Assembly (NCBI RefSeq): GCF_000685275.1 | Contig: NZ_ARYK01000002.1 | Coordinates: 354,711 to 418,710 of the forward strand | DNA length: 64,000 nucleotides | Direction: 5' to 3' | Source: Hyphomonas johnsonii MHS-2 | Lineage (GTDB): Bacteria > Pseudomonadota > Alphaproteobacteria > Caulobacterales > Hyphomonadaceae | Part shown: positions 55,932-64,000 of the stretch, in pieces | How positions within the stretch are numbered: the first letter of the stretch is position 1 | Layout of the letters: every line of letters starts with the position of its first letter | Program-made: the position numbers and the translations under genes | Notes under the pieces: generated by a model | Told to the model about the DNA's origin: nothing | The model's input: only the letters and a program-made list of their open reading frames with translations | The model's database searches: none

Positions 55932-56201
55932 ATGACGCACCGCCGGGAAAACAGGGAGCCAATAAAGTGCGCCCGACTGTCGAGTGAACAGTTGGACGGT
56001 TTGAATCGCCGGTATGCGATCATTTTGAAACGGTCATTTCTGCGCCGTGGGTGCCAGCCCTCCACGGCTGAGGATCTGACGCAGGATGTCTTTGTCAGGC
56101 TCGCGAGCCGATTATCGGATCAGGAAATTCTTAACGCCGAAGCATACTTGATGCAGACGGCATCATCCGTATGGCGGGACCATTGGAGAAAGCGATTGTA
56201 A
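55932..56201 (+). pseudogene. Truncated ECF (FecI-like) sigma factor
   Basis: 89 residues covering sigma-70 region 2: GLNRRYAIILKRSFLRRG, STAEDLTQDVFVRLASRLSD and EAYLMQTASSVWRDHWRKR. The frame stops 11 bases before the IS481-family element, and region 4 is missing. FecI-type sigma genes normally run about 170 codons and are followed by fecR. The rest is not found past the element. It is probably disrupted, although the stop lies just outside the insertion. Confidence 0.7.
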
Positions 56202-56211
56202 TATAGACCAA

Positions 56212-57181
56212 TCAGCGAGACACCTGATTAGGCTATCATAGCCTTTCCCGGAGCGCTTCGTAAGGCGTTTTTCCTGCAAAGGCTCCATGTGGTCTTGCGA
56301 AGTTATAGAAGCGCTCCCATTCGTCCAGCTTTGCCTCGAGATCAACATCGTCCTTGTACGACAGTAACTGATAGAACTCCTGCTGGTCGGATCGATGGGA
56401 GCGCTCAACTTTTCCATTGAGTTGAGGACTGCTCGGCTTGATATACACATGTCGGATTCCCTTGTCCTCGACATGCCAGTGGAACTTGGCCTGGAACTCA
56501 TGACCATTGTCGGTCCGTATCTGTTGGATTCGGAAGGGGAGTTTTTCGATGATGTGATCAACAAAGTCGATGGCGCTGGCCTGGGTGTGTCGCTTATAGA
56601 CCTTCAGGGCACGCACCCGCGTTGCATCGTCGATTGCCGTATACTGGTAACGGTTGACCTTTTGACCCTGTTTTCCTTTGAAGATCAGGAACTTAACGTC
56701 CATGTGGATGTGGTGTCCGGGCACTTGCTTACTGTAGCGCTGGGTGTGCACTTTCCTCAATCGGGTCCCCCGAGGCAGACGATTCATGCCATGTCGCTTG
56801 AGCGTTCGATAGACACCCGCATCGGAAACTTTGATGCCGTGATAGCGCTCCAGATACCAGACGAACCGGATCGGGCCGAGGTGATACTTGCGCCGGAGAT
56901 GGAGGATCTTCTCTTCGACCTCAGACGGCATCTTGTCCGGATGATTATGTGGCACGGACTTTTTTGCCGCCAGGTCAGCTTCGCCACCTTCAGAGTAAGC
57001 TTTGCGCCATCGATAAAAACTGGCGCGGCCAATCCCGAAATACCGACACGTCTTGCTGACATCACCGATCCTGTCGGCATGTTCCAAAACCCGAAGTTTA
57101 CGCTGTATCTCGCGCTGATCGCTGTTCATTGAAAACACCTTTCTTCCCCGTCGAGGGAGATTAAAGAAGGTGTCTCGCTGA
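56212..57181. mobile_element. IS481-family insertion sequence, apparently complete
   Basis: About 970 bp with 14-bp perfect inverted ends TCAGCGAGACACCT (56212-56225 and 57168-57181). It carries one full transposase on the minus strand. A target-site duplication could not be fixed. Another TTCAGCGAGA copy at 57236-57245, in the left-end orientation, suggests a relic of a second element end. Confidence 0.85.
56236..57138 (-). CDS. IS481-family transposase
   Basis: 300 residues, full length. Helix-turn-helix DVSKTCRYFGIGRASFYRWR; integrase-type DDE core D147 (HIHMDVKFLIF), D210 (QIRTDNGHEF) and E245 (LNGKVERSHRSDQQEFY, 35 residues after D210); C-terminal WERFYNFARPHGAFAGKTPY typical of the family. 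All catalytic acids are intact, so it may be active. Confidence 0.93.
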   Translation of the reverse strand: MFSMNSDQREIQRKLRVLEHADRIGDVSKTCRYFGIGRASFYRWRKAYSEGGEADLAAKKSVPHNHPDKMPSEVEEKILHLRRKYHLGPIRFVWYLERYHGIKVSDAGVYRTLKRHGMNRLPRGTRLRKVHTQRYSKQVPGHHIHMDVKFLIFKGKQGQKVNRYQYTAIDDATRVRALKVYKRHTQASAIDFVDHIIEKLPFRIQQIRTDNGHEFQAKFHWHVEDKGIRHVYIKPSSPQLNGKVERSHRSDQQEFYQLLSYKDDVDLEAKLDEWERFYNFARPHGAFAGKTPYEALRERL

Positions 57182-57373
57182 ATTGTACCTATCTACAGTC
57201 CTTTTCAATGTCCTCAAAATGATCTCCCCAACACTAGTTCAGCGAGATGACTTTAAGACTAAGGTTCTTATCTACTAGGCTGGCTGTGGATACTTTCAGT
57301 CCGAGCCACTTGACCAAGCTGATAATCTTGTCGAGGCCTGATAATATATACCGAAGGTTGAGGAGAAAAGCAG

Positions 57374-58243
57374 TTGGGCACCGTTGAAATCGAAGAAGGT
57401 ATTTCGGAGCCACCTCTCAGTGTCGAACCAAGCTCAATAAACGAGCACTGCATCGGAGAGCGTTGGTGCGTTGATGATGACCAACAGCTTGCCCAACTGA
57501 TCGTTATTATCGCGATGGGGCAAGCCGCGCAGGCCAGTCACATCCTCTCTGAATTGCAGGCTGCGACCCCAGCATTCACACTGCCGGAATTGAGTACTGA
57601 GGCCAAGATCAGGCTGACGGTTCAGGAAAAAAAGCAAACCCCACGAATGGGATATCCGCGTTGGCAACGTGATGGCTTCATCTTCGAAGCTATTTCATGG
57701 ATTGCCGCACGACAAACCTACGGGAAATCGGCCTACATGAAAGCCCCTCATGTCAGCGCCACAGCGCAGGGTCTCGATGGACTTATGTTGGAGCTATCAG
57801 GCGATAAGACGCGAATCGACCGAGTAACGGTTTTTGAGGACAAGTGCTCAGACAATCCGATTGAGACGTTCAAGTATAAGGTGATCCCAGCCTTTCGGGA
57901 TCGTCACGATAATAAAAGAAGTGCGGAAATCATAGCTGCTGCGGCAGCCTTGCTCGGAAAAGCAGGCATTGATGATGGAACGGCAGCCCGCCTTGCGGCG
58001 GCGGTAACCGACCGGACTAAGCGTCGGTATCGTGCAGCATTTGCGGTCACGACCGATCTCGATAGCGAAGAAAGCAGGAAGGAACTATTTGAGGATTATA
58101 GCAAAATAGGTGAGATCGAACAGAAGCAACGAGTAGGTGCGTGCCTCGTCGTCGCCCCTGAGTTACGGGATTGGTTCGATAAGTTGGCTGTGCTGGCAAT
58201 CGAATATATCGAATCACTTAGCGAAGGAGAGGCCAATGTTTGA
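57374..58243 (+). CDS. Putative HamA-like nuclease (DUF1837/PD-(D/E)xK-like)
   Basis: 289 residues, soluble. Residues E105 (FIFEAISWIA), D135 (QGLDGLMLEL) and E155-D-K157 (VTVFEDKCSDNP) have the order and spacing of a PD-(D/E)xK nuclease site. The following ETFKYKVIPAFRDRHD part is helical. Its last eight bases overlap the helicase start. A nuclease-like gene directly coupled to a Ski2-like helicase is the layout of Hachiman (HamA-HamB) and AbpA-AbpB. The sequence is too divergent for me to assign DUF1837 by eye, so it may be a different nuclease-helicase system. Confidence 0.65.
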   Translation: MGTVEIEEGISEPPLSVEPSSINEHCIGERWCVDDDQQLAQLIVIIAMGQAAQASHILSELQAATPAFTLPELSTEAKIRLTVQEKKQTPRMGYPRWQRDGFIFEAISWIAARQTYGKSAYMKAPHVSATAQGLDGLMLELSGDKTRIDRVTVFEDKCSDNPIETFKYKVIPAFRDRHDNKRSAEIIAAAAALLGKAGIDDGTAARLAAAVTDRTKRRYRAAFAVTTDLDSEESRKELFEDYSKIGEIEQKQRVGACLVVAPELRDWFDKLAVLAIEYIESLSEGEANV

Positions 58244-61200
58244 CGCGGCCACCGCCAGCTTGTTGCGATCTGCGCCGGAACTGCCGGGTCTTGATCCCGA
58301 CGAGTTGCCCGCCATCCTGACTGCGCACTATGCTGAATTAGCGTCGATACGCCTTAGGGGCGGTGAAGCACAAGAAGACAAAGATGAAAGCGTCTGGAGT
58401 CTCGAACGGATTGCGGACACTTTTGAACTGGTTGTTTCATTGCAACCGGCAGGGCCGTCGCGCGCAGCGGCAGCGTTTGTTGCTGGAACGGCACAGCAAA
58501 TCCTTTCCAGAAGACAAGTGGCAGCAATCGCCGATGAAGAGTTGCCGCCGAACATCGACCGGGATCGGCTTGATCCAAGTTTGGCAGCAGCCGTTCTCTT
58601 TTTGGCTTCCGAACAATATGCCGATGCCAATGAGGCCGCCGCCAATATAAAAACAGACAGCCTTGTGCAGTGGTACGAGGCAACGATCTTATCCGAGCAT
58701 ATCAAAGACCTCGCGAGAGGTCGGCTCACTTCGATCCTGGAGCGCGCATCGAGATGGCGTCGCGACGTCACATACGTCGACTTGGAAGACCGAGCAGTTG
58801 CAGCGTTGCTAGAGGCACTCTGTGCCGGAATTGAAATGCTGGCTGCGCAGATCCTTCGCGTGGACGCCCCCGAGCAAATAAGTGTGCGGTTCGATTCACC
58901 CCAAGACGCGTTTAGGCGCGTCCTCTCCCTCGCATCGTCCAGTAACGATATCGCGGAAGTCACATATGAAGGTCTGATAGTTTCCTATCCAGGGCCATAT
59001 CATCTCGCGTCCCTATTGCTCGCTGCAGCTGGTTCGATCACAGGCGCCAGCCTTTTAAACACCCCCGCGCCCTCCGGCGCCGATGTGGGAATCTGGGAAC
59101 AGTGGTTGCGTTTCCGCGCAGAGAAATTTCCATTTGTCTGGTCAAATCATCGCCAAGCGATCGAAAATGGGTTCCATGAGACAGGCGTCTCTTCGGTTGT
59201 CATTCTGCCCACTGGCGCGGGCAAGACGACAGTGTCATCTCTCAAGATTGCGGGCGTACTTGCGCGTGGCAAAAAAGTGGCGTTCCTCGCTCCTACCCAC
59301 GCTCTCGTCGAGCAATTGACCGAGGACCTACAGGAAATGTTTCCGAGCGAGCTGCTCGGATCGGTAGTCTCCAACGACTTTGACTTACTGATGCTAGAAG
59401 ATGCGGTTTTCAAGGAGATCGAGGTCATGACGCCTGAACGGTGTCTGGCCATGCTTTCCTTTGCTCCTGATGCATTCAAGGACGTAGGATTACTAGTTTT
59501 TGACGAATGTCACCTTCTTAGCCCGGAGACTGGGAAGATCCGGCGCGCGCTTGATGCAATGTTGTGTGTGCTCGGCTTTTGTAATGTCGCCCCAAATGCA
59601 GATTTGCTGCTCTTGTCTGCCATGGTCAAGAATGGCAATAATTTGGCCCAATGGCTCCAAGAACTTACCGGGAGGTCGGCCCTCACGGTCGATTTGCTCT
59701 GGAAGCCTAGCCGCCAAGCGCGCGGCGTTATCATTTACAATGATAGTGATCTCAGTGATGCACGCAAGCGCGCGCTCGAAGTGCAGGATTTAGAGGACAA
59801 GAAAAAGAAGAAGCGTGCAAAAGATTTGCGGAAACTTGCAGCGCGAGAGCTAACCGCCATTCCGTATGCGATTTGGGGGCTTCAACATAACTGGCTGTCC
59901 CGAGAGGAGGCAACGGCTCACTGCATGCGCACCCAACTTCTCGAATACCGGGTCACTATTGCTGGGCACATTAAATATGGCCCCCTTCAACTTACTCCTA
60001 ATGCCAATCAGGTCGCTGTGGAGCTTGCCATTGTTGCCGCTAAGCGCGGCCTGAAAACTATTGTTTTTGTCAACACAAAGCGGGATGCCGTTTCTGTGGC
60101 GAACGATATTTCTGACCAGTTGGAAAGCGAAATCGAGATTACTTCGAATGAGCAAGAACGCTGGGATGCTCTAGAAACCGAACTTGGGGGACTCGACCAC
60201 TCCCTTCTTACGGGGCCAACTTCGGCAGTCCCTCACAACTCCGCCATGCTTAGACTGGAGCGAGACATCGCAGAGAAGATGTTCAAGCGTCATGCCGGCG
60301 CACAGGTCATTGTCGCTACGCCGACATTGGCACAAGGCCTCAATCTGCCCGCACAGCTCGCCATACTAGCAGGAGACAAGCGTGCCAACACATTGAAAGG
60401 TGGGCGCGAGAGTCTTGAAGCCCATGAGATTTTAAACTCTGCCGCGCGAGCAGGAAGGGCGGGCCATCTTGCGAACGGTTTGGTGCTCCTCATCCCCGAG
60501 CCCATTATCTCTTTTCAGCAAGACAAACCATTGGACGACCAAGTCGTACAAAAACTCCAGGCGATTCTGCCGGAAGACGACCATTGCGTGACTATCTCTG
60601 ATCCCCTCGAAGTTGTACTCGACCGGGTGATGCAAGGTCAGATGACTGATCCCGATGTCAATTACACGATCAATCGCATGGCGGTCTTGAGAGGCACAGA
60701 AGAGGCGAGCACGACGATACCCCTCTTTGATTTGCGTAAATCTCTCGGCGCATTTGTAGCGAAGCAAAAGGGGGAGACACAAACTTTTGACAACAAGATC
60801 GAGGCTTTGAAGCAGGCTATTACAAGCGAAGAGATAGATGGTGTCGATCAGAACGTAGCGCTTCTTTCGTCGCAAAGTGGACTGCCCGCAAAACTACTCA
60901 TCGATCTTAAGGCGAGGATTACAGGCGATATGGGGTCGCTGCCAACGACAGTAAGCGACTGGCTGAAATGGATGATCAAATGGCTGCAGGAGGACGAAAG
61001 TGCCCGAGCGGCGCTGCTTGAAGACATTAGGCGCAGTATTCTTACCGCCTGTGGTAAAGCAAAGACCCTCGAGCTTACAAACGATGACCTCGACATGCTT
61101 CAAGAAGCTCTAATCGCGTGGGTGGATGGCAAGCCTTTGCGCGAGATTGAAATAATTTTTGGAGGATCACCGGATGACAAATCCGAGACAAAAAAGACGT

Positions 61201-61478
61201 GCCCGCGCGCACGCGAGCTTGCAGGCACCATAGTCCAGCGAGGTATCTCCTTTGCCATAGGCCTCATTGCCCACATGGTCGAAGACGTTGATCCTTTCGG
61301 ACAGCAAGAGACCCTTGATCGTCAACTGATTGATTGTCTCGGCACACTTGTACGCAAAGGCTTCAATGAAGTGGAGATGCTGTTCTTCGCCTCCGACAAC
61401 AAGAGGCTTCTGGGGCGCGTTCAAACTCACGCAGCTTGGGATAACAGGATAAGTAAAGCGTTCAATAATAATTTATAG
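58236..61478 (+). CDS. Ski2-like DEAD/DEAH helicase of a nuclease-helicase defence pair (HamB-like)
   Basis: 1080 residues from ATG 58236. The first 300 residues are a helical N-terminal region. Then come Walker A ILPTGAGKTT (about 323-332), motif II FDECHLLSP with DECH 423-426, motif III LLLLSAMVKN, VATPTLAQGLNLPAQLAIL, and motif VI SAARAGRAGH (about 730-738). A charged linker (KKKKRAKDLRKLAARE) interrupts the helicase lobes. The C-terminal 340 residues are unrecognised. It overlaps the upstream nuclease-like gene by eight bases, as expected for a functional complex. HamB is the closest described analogue. Confidence 0.8.
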   Translation: MFDAATASLLRSAPELPGLDPDELPAILTAHYAELASIRLRGGEAQEDKDESVWSLERIADTFELVVSLQPAGPSRAAAAFVAGTAQQILSRRQVAAIADEELPPNIDRDRLDPSLAAAVLFLASEQYADANEAAANIKTDSLVQWYEATILSEHIKDLARGRLTSILERASRWRRDVTYVDLEDRAVAALLEALCAGIEMLAAQILRVDAPEQISVRFDSPQDAFRRVLSLASSSNDIAEVTYEGLIVSYPGPYHLASLLLAAAGSITGASLLNTPAPSGADVGIWEQWLRFRAEKFPFVWSNHRQAIENGFHETGVSSVVILPTGAGKTTVSSLKIAGVLARGKKVAFLAPTHALVEQLTEDLQEMFPSELLGSVVSNDFDLLMLEDAVFKEIEVMTPERCLAMLSFAPDAFKDVGLLVFDECHLLSPETGKIRRALDAMLCVLGFCNVAPNADLLLLSAMVKNGNNLAQWLQELTGRSALTVDLLWKPSRQARGVIIYNDSDLSDARKRALEVQDLEDKKKKKRAKDLRKLAARELTAIPYAIWGLQHNWLSREEATAHCMRTQLLEYRVTIAGHIKYGPLQLTPNANQVAVELAIVAAKRGLKTIVFVNTKRDAVSVANDISDQLESEIEITSNEQERWDALETELGGLDHSLLTGPTSAVPHNSAMLRLERDIAEKMFKRHAGAQVIVATPTLAQGLNLPAQLAILAGDKRANTLKGGRESLEAHEILNSAARAGRAGHLANGLVLLIPEPIISFQQDKPLDDQVVQKLQAILPEDDHCVTISDPLEVVLDRVMQGQMTDPDVNYTINRMAVLRGTEEASTTIPLFDLRKSLGAFVAKQKGETQTFDNKIEALKQAITSEEIDGVDQNVALLSSQSGLPAKLLIDLKARITGDMGSLPTTVSDWLKWMIKWLQEDESARAALLEDIRRSILTACGKAKTLELTNDDLDMLQEALIAWVDGKPLREIEIIFGGSPDDKSETKKTCPRARELAGTIVQRGISFAIGLIAHMVEDVDPFGQQETLDRQLIDCLGTLVRKGFNEVEMLFFASDNKRLLGRVQTHAAWDNRISKAFNNNL

Positions 61479-61804
61479 CAACGGTAAATAGGGGCAGACT
61501 CGCCCGATGAGTGAGGGAGCCTCAGGCTTCAGGTTAAAGGCTAACGATCCCGTAAAGTGCCAAAAAGACTACGAATGCTTGCCTCGTCGGATACAGCTCG
61601 AGACGTCTTTGTTGTTGACCGCTCATAGTTCGGATCGTGGTCTCCATAACGTACCTCCATCTCCATTCTTTTGTCATCAAAGGGGGCGCTTACAGAAGAC
61701 CATAGGACTCCGGCATTGGATGCGAGGTTTTCTGCCTCATTTTGCAACGTTTCGAGTTCGTCAAAGGAGGACACGTTTGAAACCTCTTCTCTGACACCAT
61801 CAAG

Positions 61805-62619
61805 GGCACTGTCAGCGCAAACGACCTTGAGGTGATCGATCTCGGCGAGTAGCCTCATCCCATGTCGAAAAATCCGTTCCGCTACTTCAAAACCTCTCCT
61901 GAGATCATCCAGCTTGGCGTGATGATGTATGTCAGATTCCCGCTGTCTCTGCGCAATGTCGAAGACCTACTACATGAGCGTGGGATCGACATTTGCCACG
62001 AAAGCGTCCGTCTCTGGGTCGATCGGTTCGGCACTTAATTCGCACACAAGATCCGGAAACGTCGGTCGGAATCGATGCGTCGGAGTCCGCAATGGCAGTG
62101 GCACCTGGACGAGGTATTCGTCAAAATCACAGGCGAGCGACACTACCTCTGGCGCGCGGTGGATCACGAGGGCGAAGTCCTTGAATCGTACGTGACGAAG
62201 AAGCGTGACAAGGCTGCGGCGTTGAAATTTCTAAAGAAAGCAATGAAGAGGTATGGCAATCCGCACGTCGTCGTAACGGACAAATGTCCCTCCTATCGGG
62301 CGGCAATGAAGATGATTGGAAATGAGACGCGCCAGGAAACCGGTCGTCATCTCAACAACCGGGCCGAGAATTCGCACTTACCGTTCCGAAGACGGGAGAG
62401 GGCCATGCCACGTTTCCGGCGGATGCGAAGTTTGCAGAAATTCATCTCAATCCATTCGTCAGTGTACAATCACTTCAATTTTGAAAGGCACATCAACTCC
62501 CGAACTCGATTCAAACGGAAACGCGACGCCGCGCTTCGCGAGTGGCGCGACCTTCTCGTCGCCTAGCACCTGCTCGTCCGCGAATATCGGAGACTGGTTC
62601 GTATTCGACTGACAGCACC
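61805..62619. mobile_element. IS6-family insertion sequence (about 815 bp)
   Basis: Left end GGCACTGTCAG (61805-61815) and right end CTGACAGCACC (62609-62619) are inverted with two mismatches. They match IS6-family ends and enclose a transposase frame that is broken by one stop codon. Size fits IS6. Confidence 0.75.
61862..62566 (+). pseudogene. IS6-family transposase with internal TAA
   Basis: The 235-codon frame has one TAA at 62036-62038 (codon 59, after VDRFGT, where Tyr is usual). Before it: MSKNPFRYFKTSPEIIQLGV. After it: QWQWHLDEVFVKITGERHYL with the first catalytic Asp, VVVTDKCPSYRAA with the second, and NNRAENSHLPFRRRERAMPRF with the Glu. All three acids are intact. An ATG at 62075 could restart the C-terminal part. 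A single nonsense change or sequencing error explains it. Confidence 0.85.
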
Positions 62620-62807
62620 TGCAGAGTTCGTTTCAATCCATTCGTCAGTGTACAATCACTTCAATCTCGAAAGGCACATCAACACCAGAACCCGGTTCGA
62701 ACAAAAAAAGAGACGCCGCTCTTCGCGAATGGCGCGACCTTCTCGTCGCCTAGCACCCGCTGGACCGCGAATAGCGGAGACGGAGCTCACATTTGACTGA
62801 CAGCGCC
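62620..62807 (+). mobile_element. Second IS6 right-end fragment in tandem
   Basis: Directly after the first IS6 right end, bases similar to the last about 120 bases of the transposase recur (SIHSSVYNHFNLERHINTR readable, then a frameshift near 62705). They are followed by a second right end CTGACAGCGCC (62797-62807). It is about 85% identical to the first copy, so it is a separate, older IS6 insertion and not a simple duplication. Confidence 0.7.
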
Positions 62808-62930
62808 TGTTTAACACCTGAAAATGGGTGGGGGAGAAAGGCAGGGTTTGGCATAGTGTGGCGTGAACGTACCGTTGCCAGAAACCCGACTCGAGTGGGG
62901 GTCGCACTTTAGCCAATCTCCCCCGAGGGG

Positions 62931-63911
62931 TTATTCAAATTCTACGGCGTAGTCTTCGTAAAGCGGATCGTAGTAGAATCCACCAGCACGGTAGTCCTCA
63001 TTCCAGGTCTTCTCTCCTGAAGAATCCTGGCGGTAAATGTATGGAGACAAAAGCAGACGTTCCTGATGCCAGCGGCCGTCCAGACCCGCTGGGATCTGGG
63101 TACCAGCCCCATACAGCATCAAGCCGTCTTCGGACCGAATTTCATGCTGGGGACTGACGGACATGTATTCATGGCTCACATTCATGAGCTTGTGGCCGAG
63201 TTCGTGCGCGATGGTTAGCTTGTTCTTCGCATCGTGCTTGGTCAGCGTTATCACTCCACGGATGCGATCCGGTATGCTGTCTCCGTACATATAGGACGGA
63301 AATGAAAGGCCAGACGTATTCACGACCTTCGGCGCCCAGTTGCGTCCATTCTCATCCAGCTTTTCGAAATAGGTCATGTAGACGTTTTGCAACGCTAGGA
63401 GATACACCGTCCTGTTATTGTTCTCGGCTGGTTCGATTATACTCTCGAATGCCGCGAGTGCCCCTTCCGACAATTCAGACGGACTTTGCCCACTCTGAAC
63501 ATACATGTTGCCATAGCCACCCGAGGGCATCTCTGAACGGACACTCGTCGAGTTGATCGCAAGAAACCCCGGATCCACTTCTCCGGTCTTGACCCACAGT
63601 AGCTTGAGCTGCACACCCGTGGGCGCAAAGACCCGTTTGGCCTTTGCAAACTCCTCCAGAAGGCCATCCAGCGGCAATATCGCAACTGCATCCTTGTGGA
63701 GATTGGACGGATAATACAGACCGACATCAACCGTAGGCTTCCCAACCTCCAGATCAGCATTCAAGGATTGCACTTCGGTAGCCTTGACGACGGCCCAGTT
63801 AACGGTCCGGAATTCCTCTGTTGTCGCCGTGGGGACCGCCGATACGGACGTTGAGGCACATGCCGTGAATGCCACGGTCAGCAATCCAGCGCATACTAAT
63901 TTATTGATCAT
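62931..63911 (-). CDS. Lipoprotein with zincin-like protease motif
   Basis: About 326 residues. I chose the ATG at 63911 because AGGAA lies seven bases upstream; an ATG two codons earlier is possible. The signal segment (LVCAGLLTVAFTAC) ends in a lipobox-like FTAC. Near residue 236, LTIAHELGHKLMNVSHEY gives HExxH plus a third His seven residues on, close to metzincin-type zinc sites. The rest is unrecognised. It would be an envelope-anchored protease or a protein built on that fold. Confidence 0.7.
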   Translation of the reverse strand: MINKLVCAGLLTVAFTACASTSVSAVPTATTEEFRTVNWAVVKATEVQSLNADLEVGKPTVDVGLYYPSNLHKDAVAILPLDGLLEEFAKAKRVFAPTGVQLKLLWVKTGEVDPGFLAINSTSVRSEMPSGGYGNMYVQSGQSPSELSEGALAAFESIIEPAENNNRTVYLLALQNVYMTYFEKLDENGRNWAPKVVNTSGLSFPSYMYGDSIPDRIRGVITLTKHDAKNKLTIAHELGHKLMNVSHEYMSVSPQHEIRSEDGLMLYGAGTQIPAGLDGRWHQERLLLSPYIYRQDSSGEKTWNEDYRAGGFYYDPLYEDYAVEFE

Positions 63912-64000
63912 GAGCATTTCCTAACTTAAGTCACGATTGTCCTGTGGGTGCCCCGCCGCTCTATTCGACAGCAGTCGTTTTCGATGCTTCGAGCAGTTGG

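Noticed and set aside
61541..61858. 105-codon minus-strand frame beside IS6
   Set aside because: It begins inside the IS6 left end and crosses the element boundary, so it is at most a chimera.
1..64000. CRISPR arrays and rRNA genes
   Set aside because: No regularly spaced repeat array and no rRNA sequence was recognised on either strand.

Overview
The window is high-GC DNA from a Gram-negative bacterium, most likely an alphaproteobacterium. The support is a GAAC-N7-GAAC LexA box before an imuA-imuB-dnaE2 cassette, an NDUFS4-like complex I subunit, TonB-dependent receptors, and strongly GC-biased codon use in the core genes. A Hyphomonadaceae-like lineage is possible, but that is a guess.

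Bases 1-26100 look like ordinary chromosome. They hold a cut-off gene end, a degenerate tRNA-Pro-like sequence, an NDUFS4-like gene, tRNA-Arg, an RND efflux pair, a class III CoA-transferase, and two iron-linked groups. The first iron group is PepSY, DUF2271, DUF4198 and ApbE. The second is a siderophore receptor, PiuC, ExbB, two ExbD proteins and TonB, behind Fur-box-like palindromes. The SOS mutagenesis cassette follows, then a cobalamin riboswitch driving btuB and a btuF-btuC-btuD ABC importer.

Bases 26112-54913 form an integrated element of about 28.8 kb in the 3' part of tRNA-Ser(GCT). A perfect 70-bp direct repeat marks both ends, and a tyrosine integrase sits just inside the right end. 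Cargo includes a caspase-like protease, a mercury operon (merR divergent from merT-merP-merF-merA), a serine resolvase, a heavy-metal czcCBA-type efflux operon, a second small tyrosine recombinase, and many unrecognised genes. Several of those resemble defence or mobilisation proteins: a HEPN-like protein, a SEC-C protein with a PD-(D/E)xK-like motif, a HUH-endonuclease-like protein, and a large multi-pass membrane protein.

Bases 54914-64000 are a transposon-rich accessory region. It holds IS6-family remnants, an ECF sigma fragment cut short next to an intact IS481-family element, and an overlapping two-gene nuclease plus helicase module (57374-61478) that resembles Hachiman (HamA/HamB) but is divergent. 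An IS6 copy with a nonsense codon, a tandem IS6 end, and a lipoprotein with a zinc-protease motif follow. The nuclease-helicase pair and the unknown island genes are the best places to look for something new.
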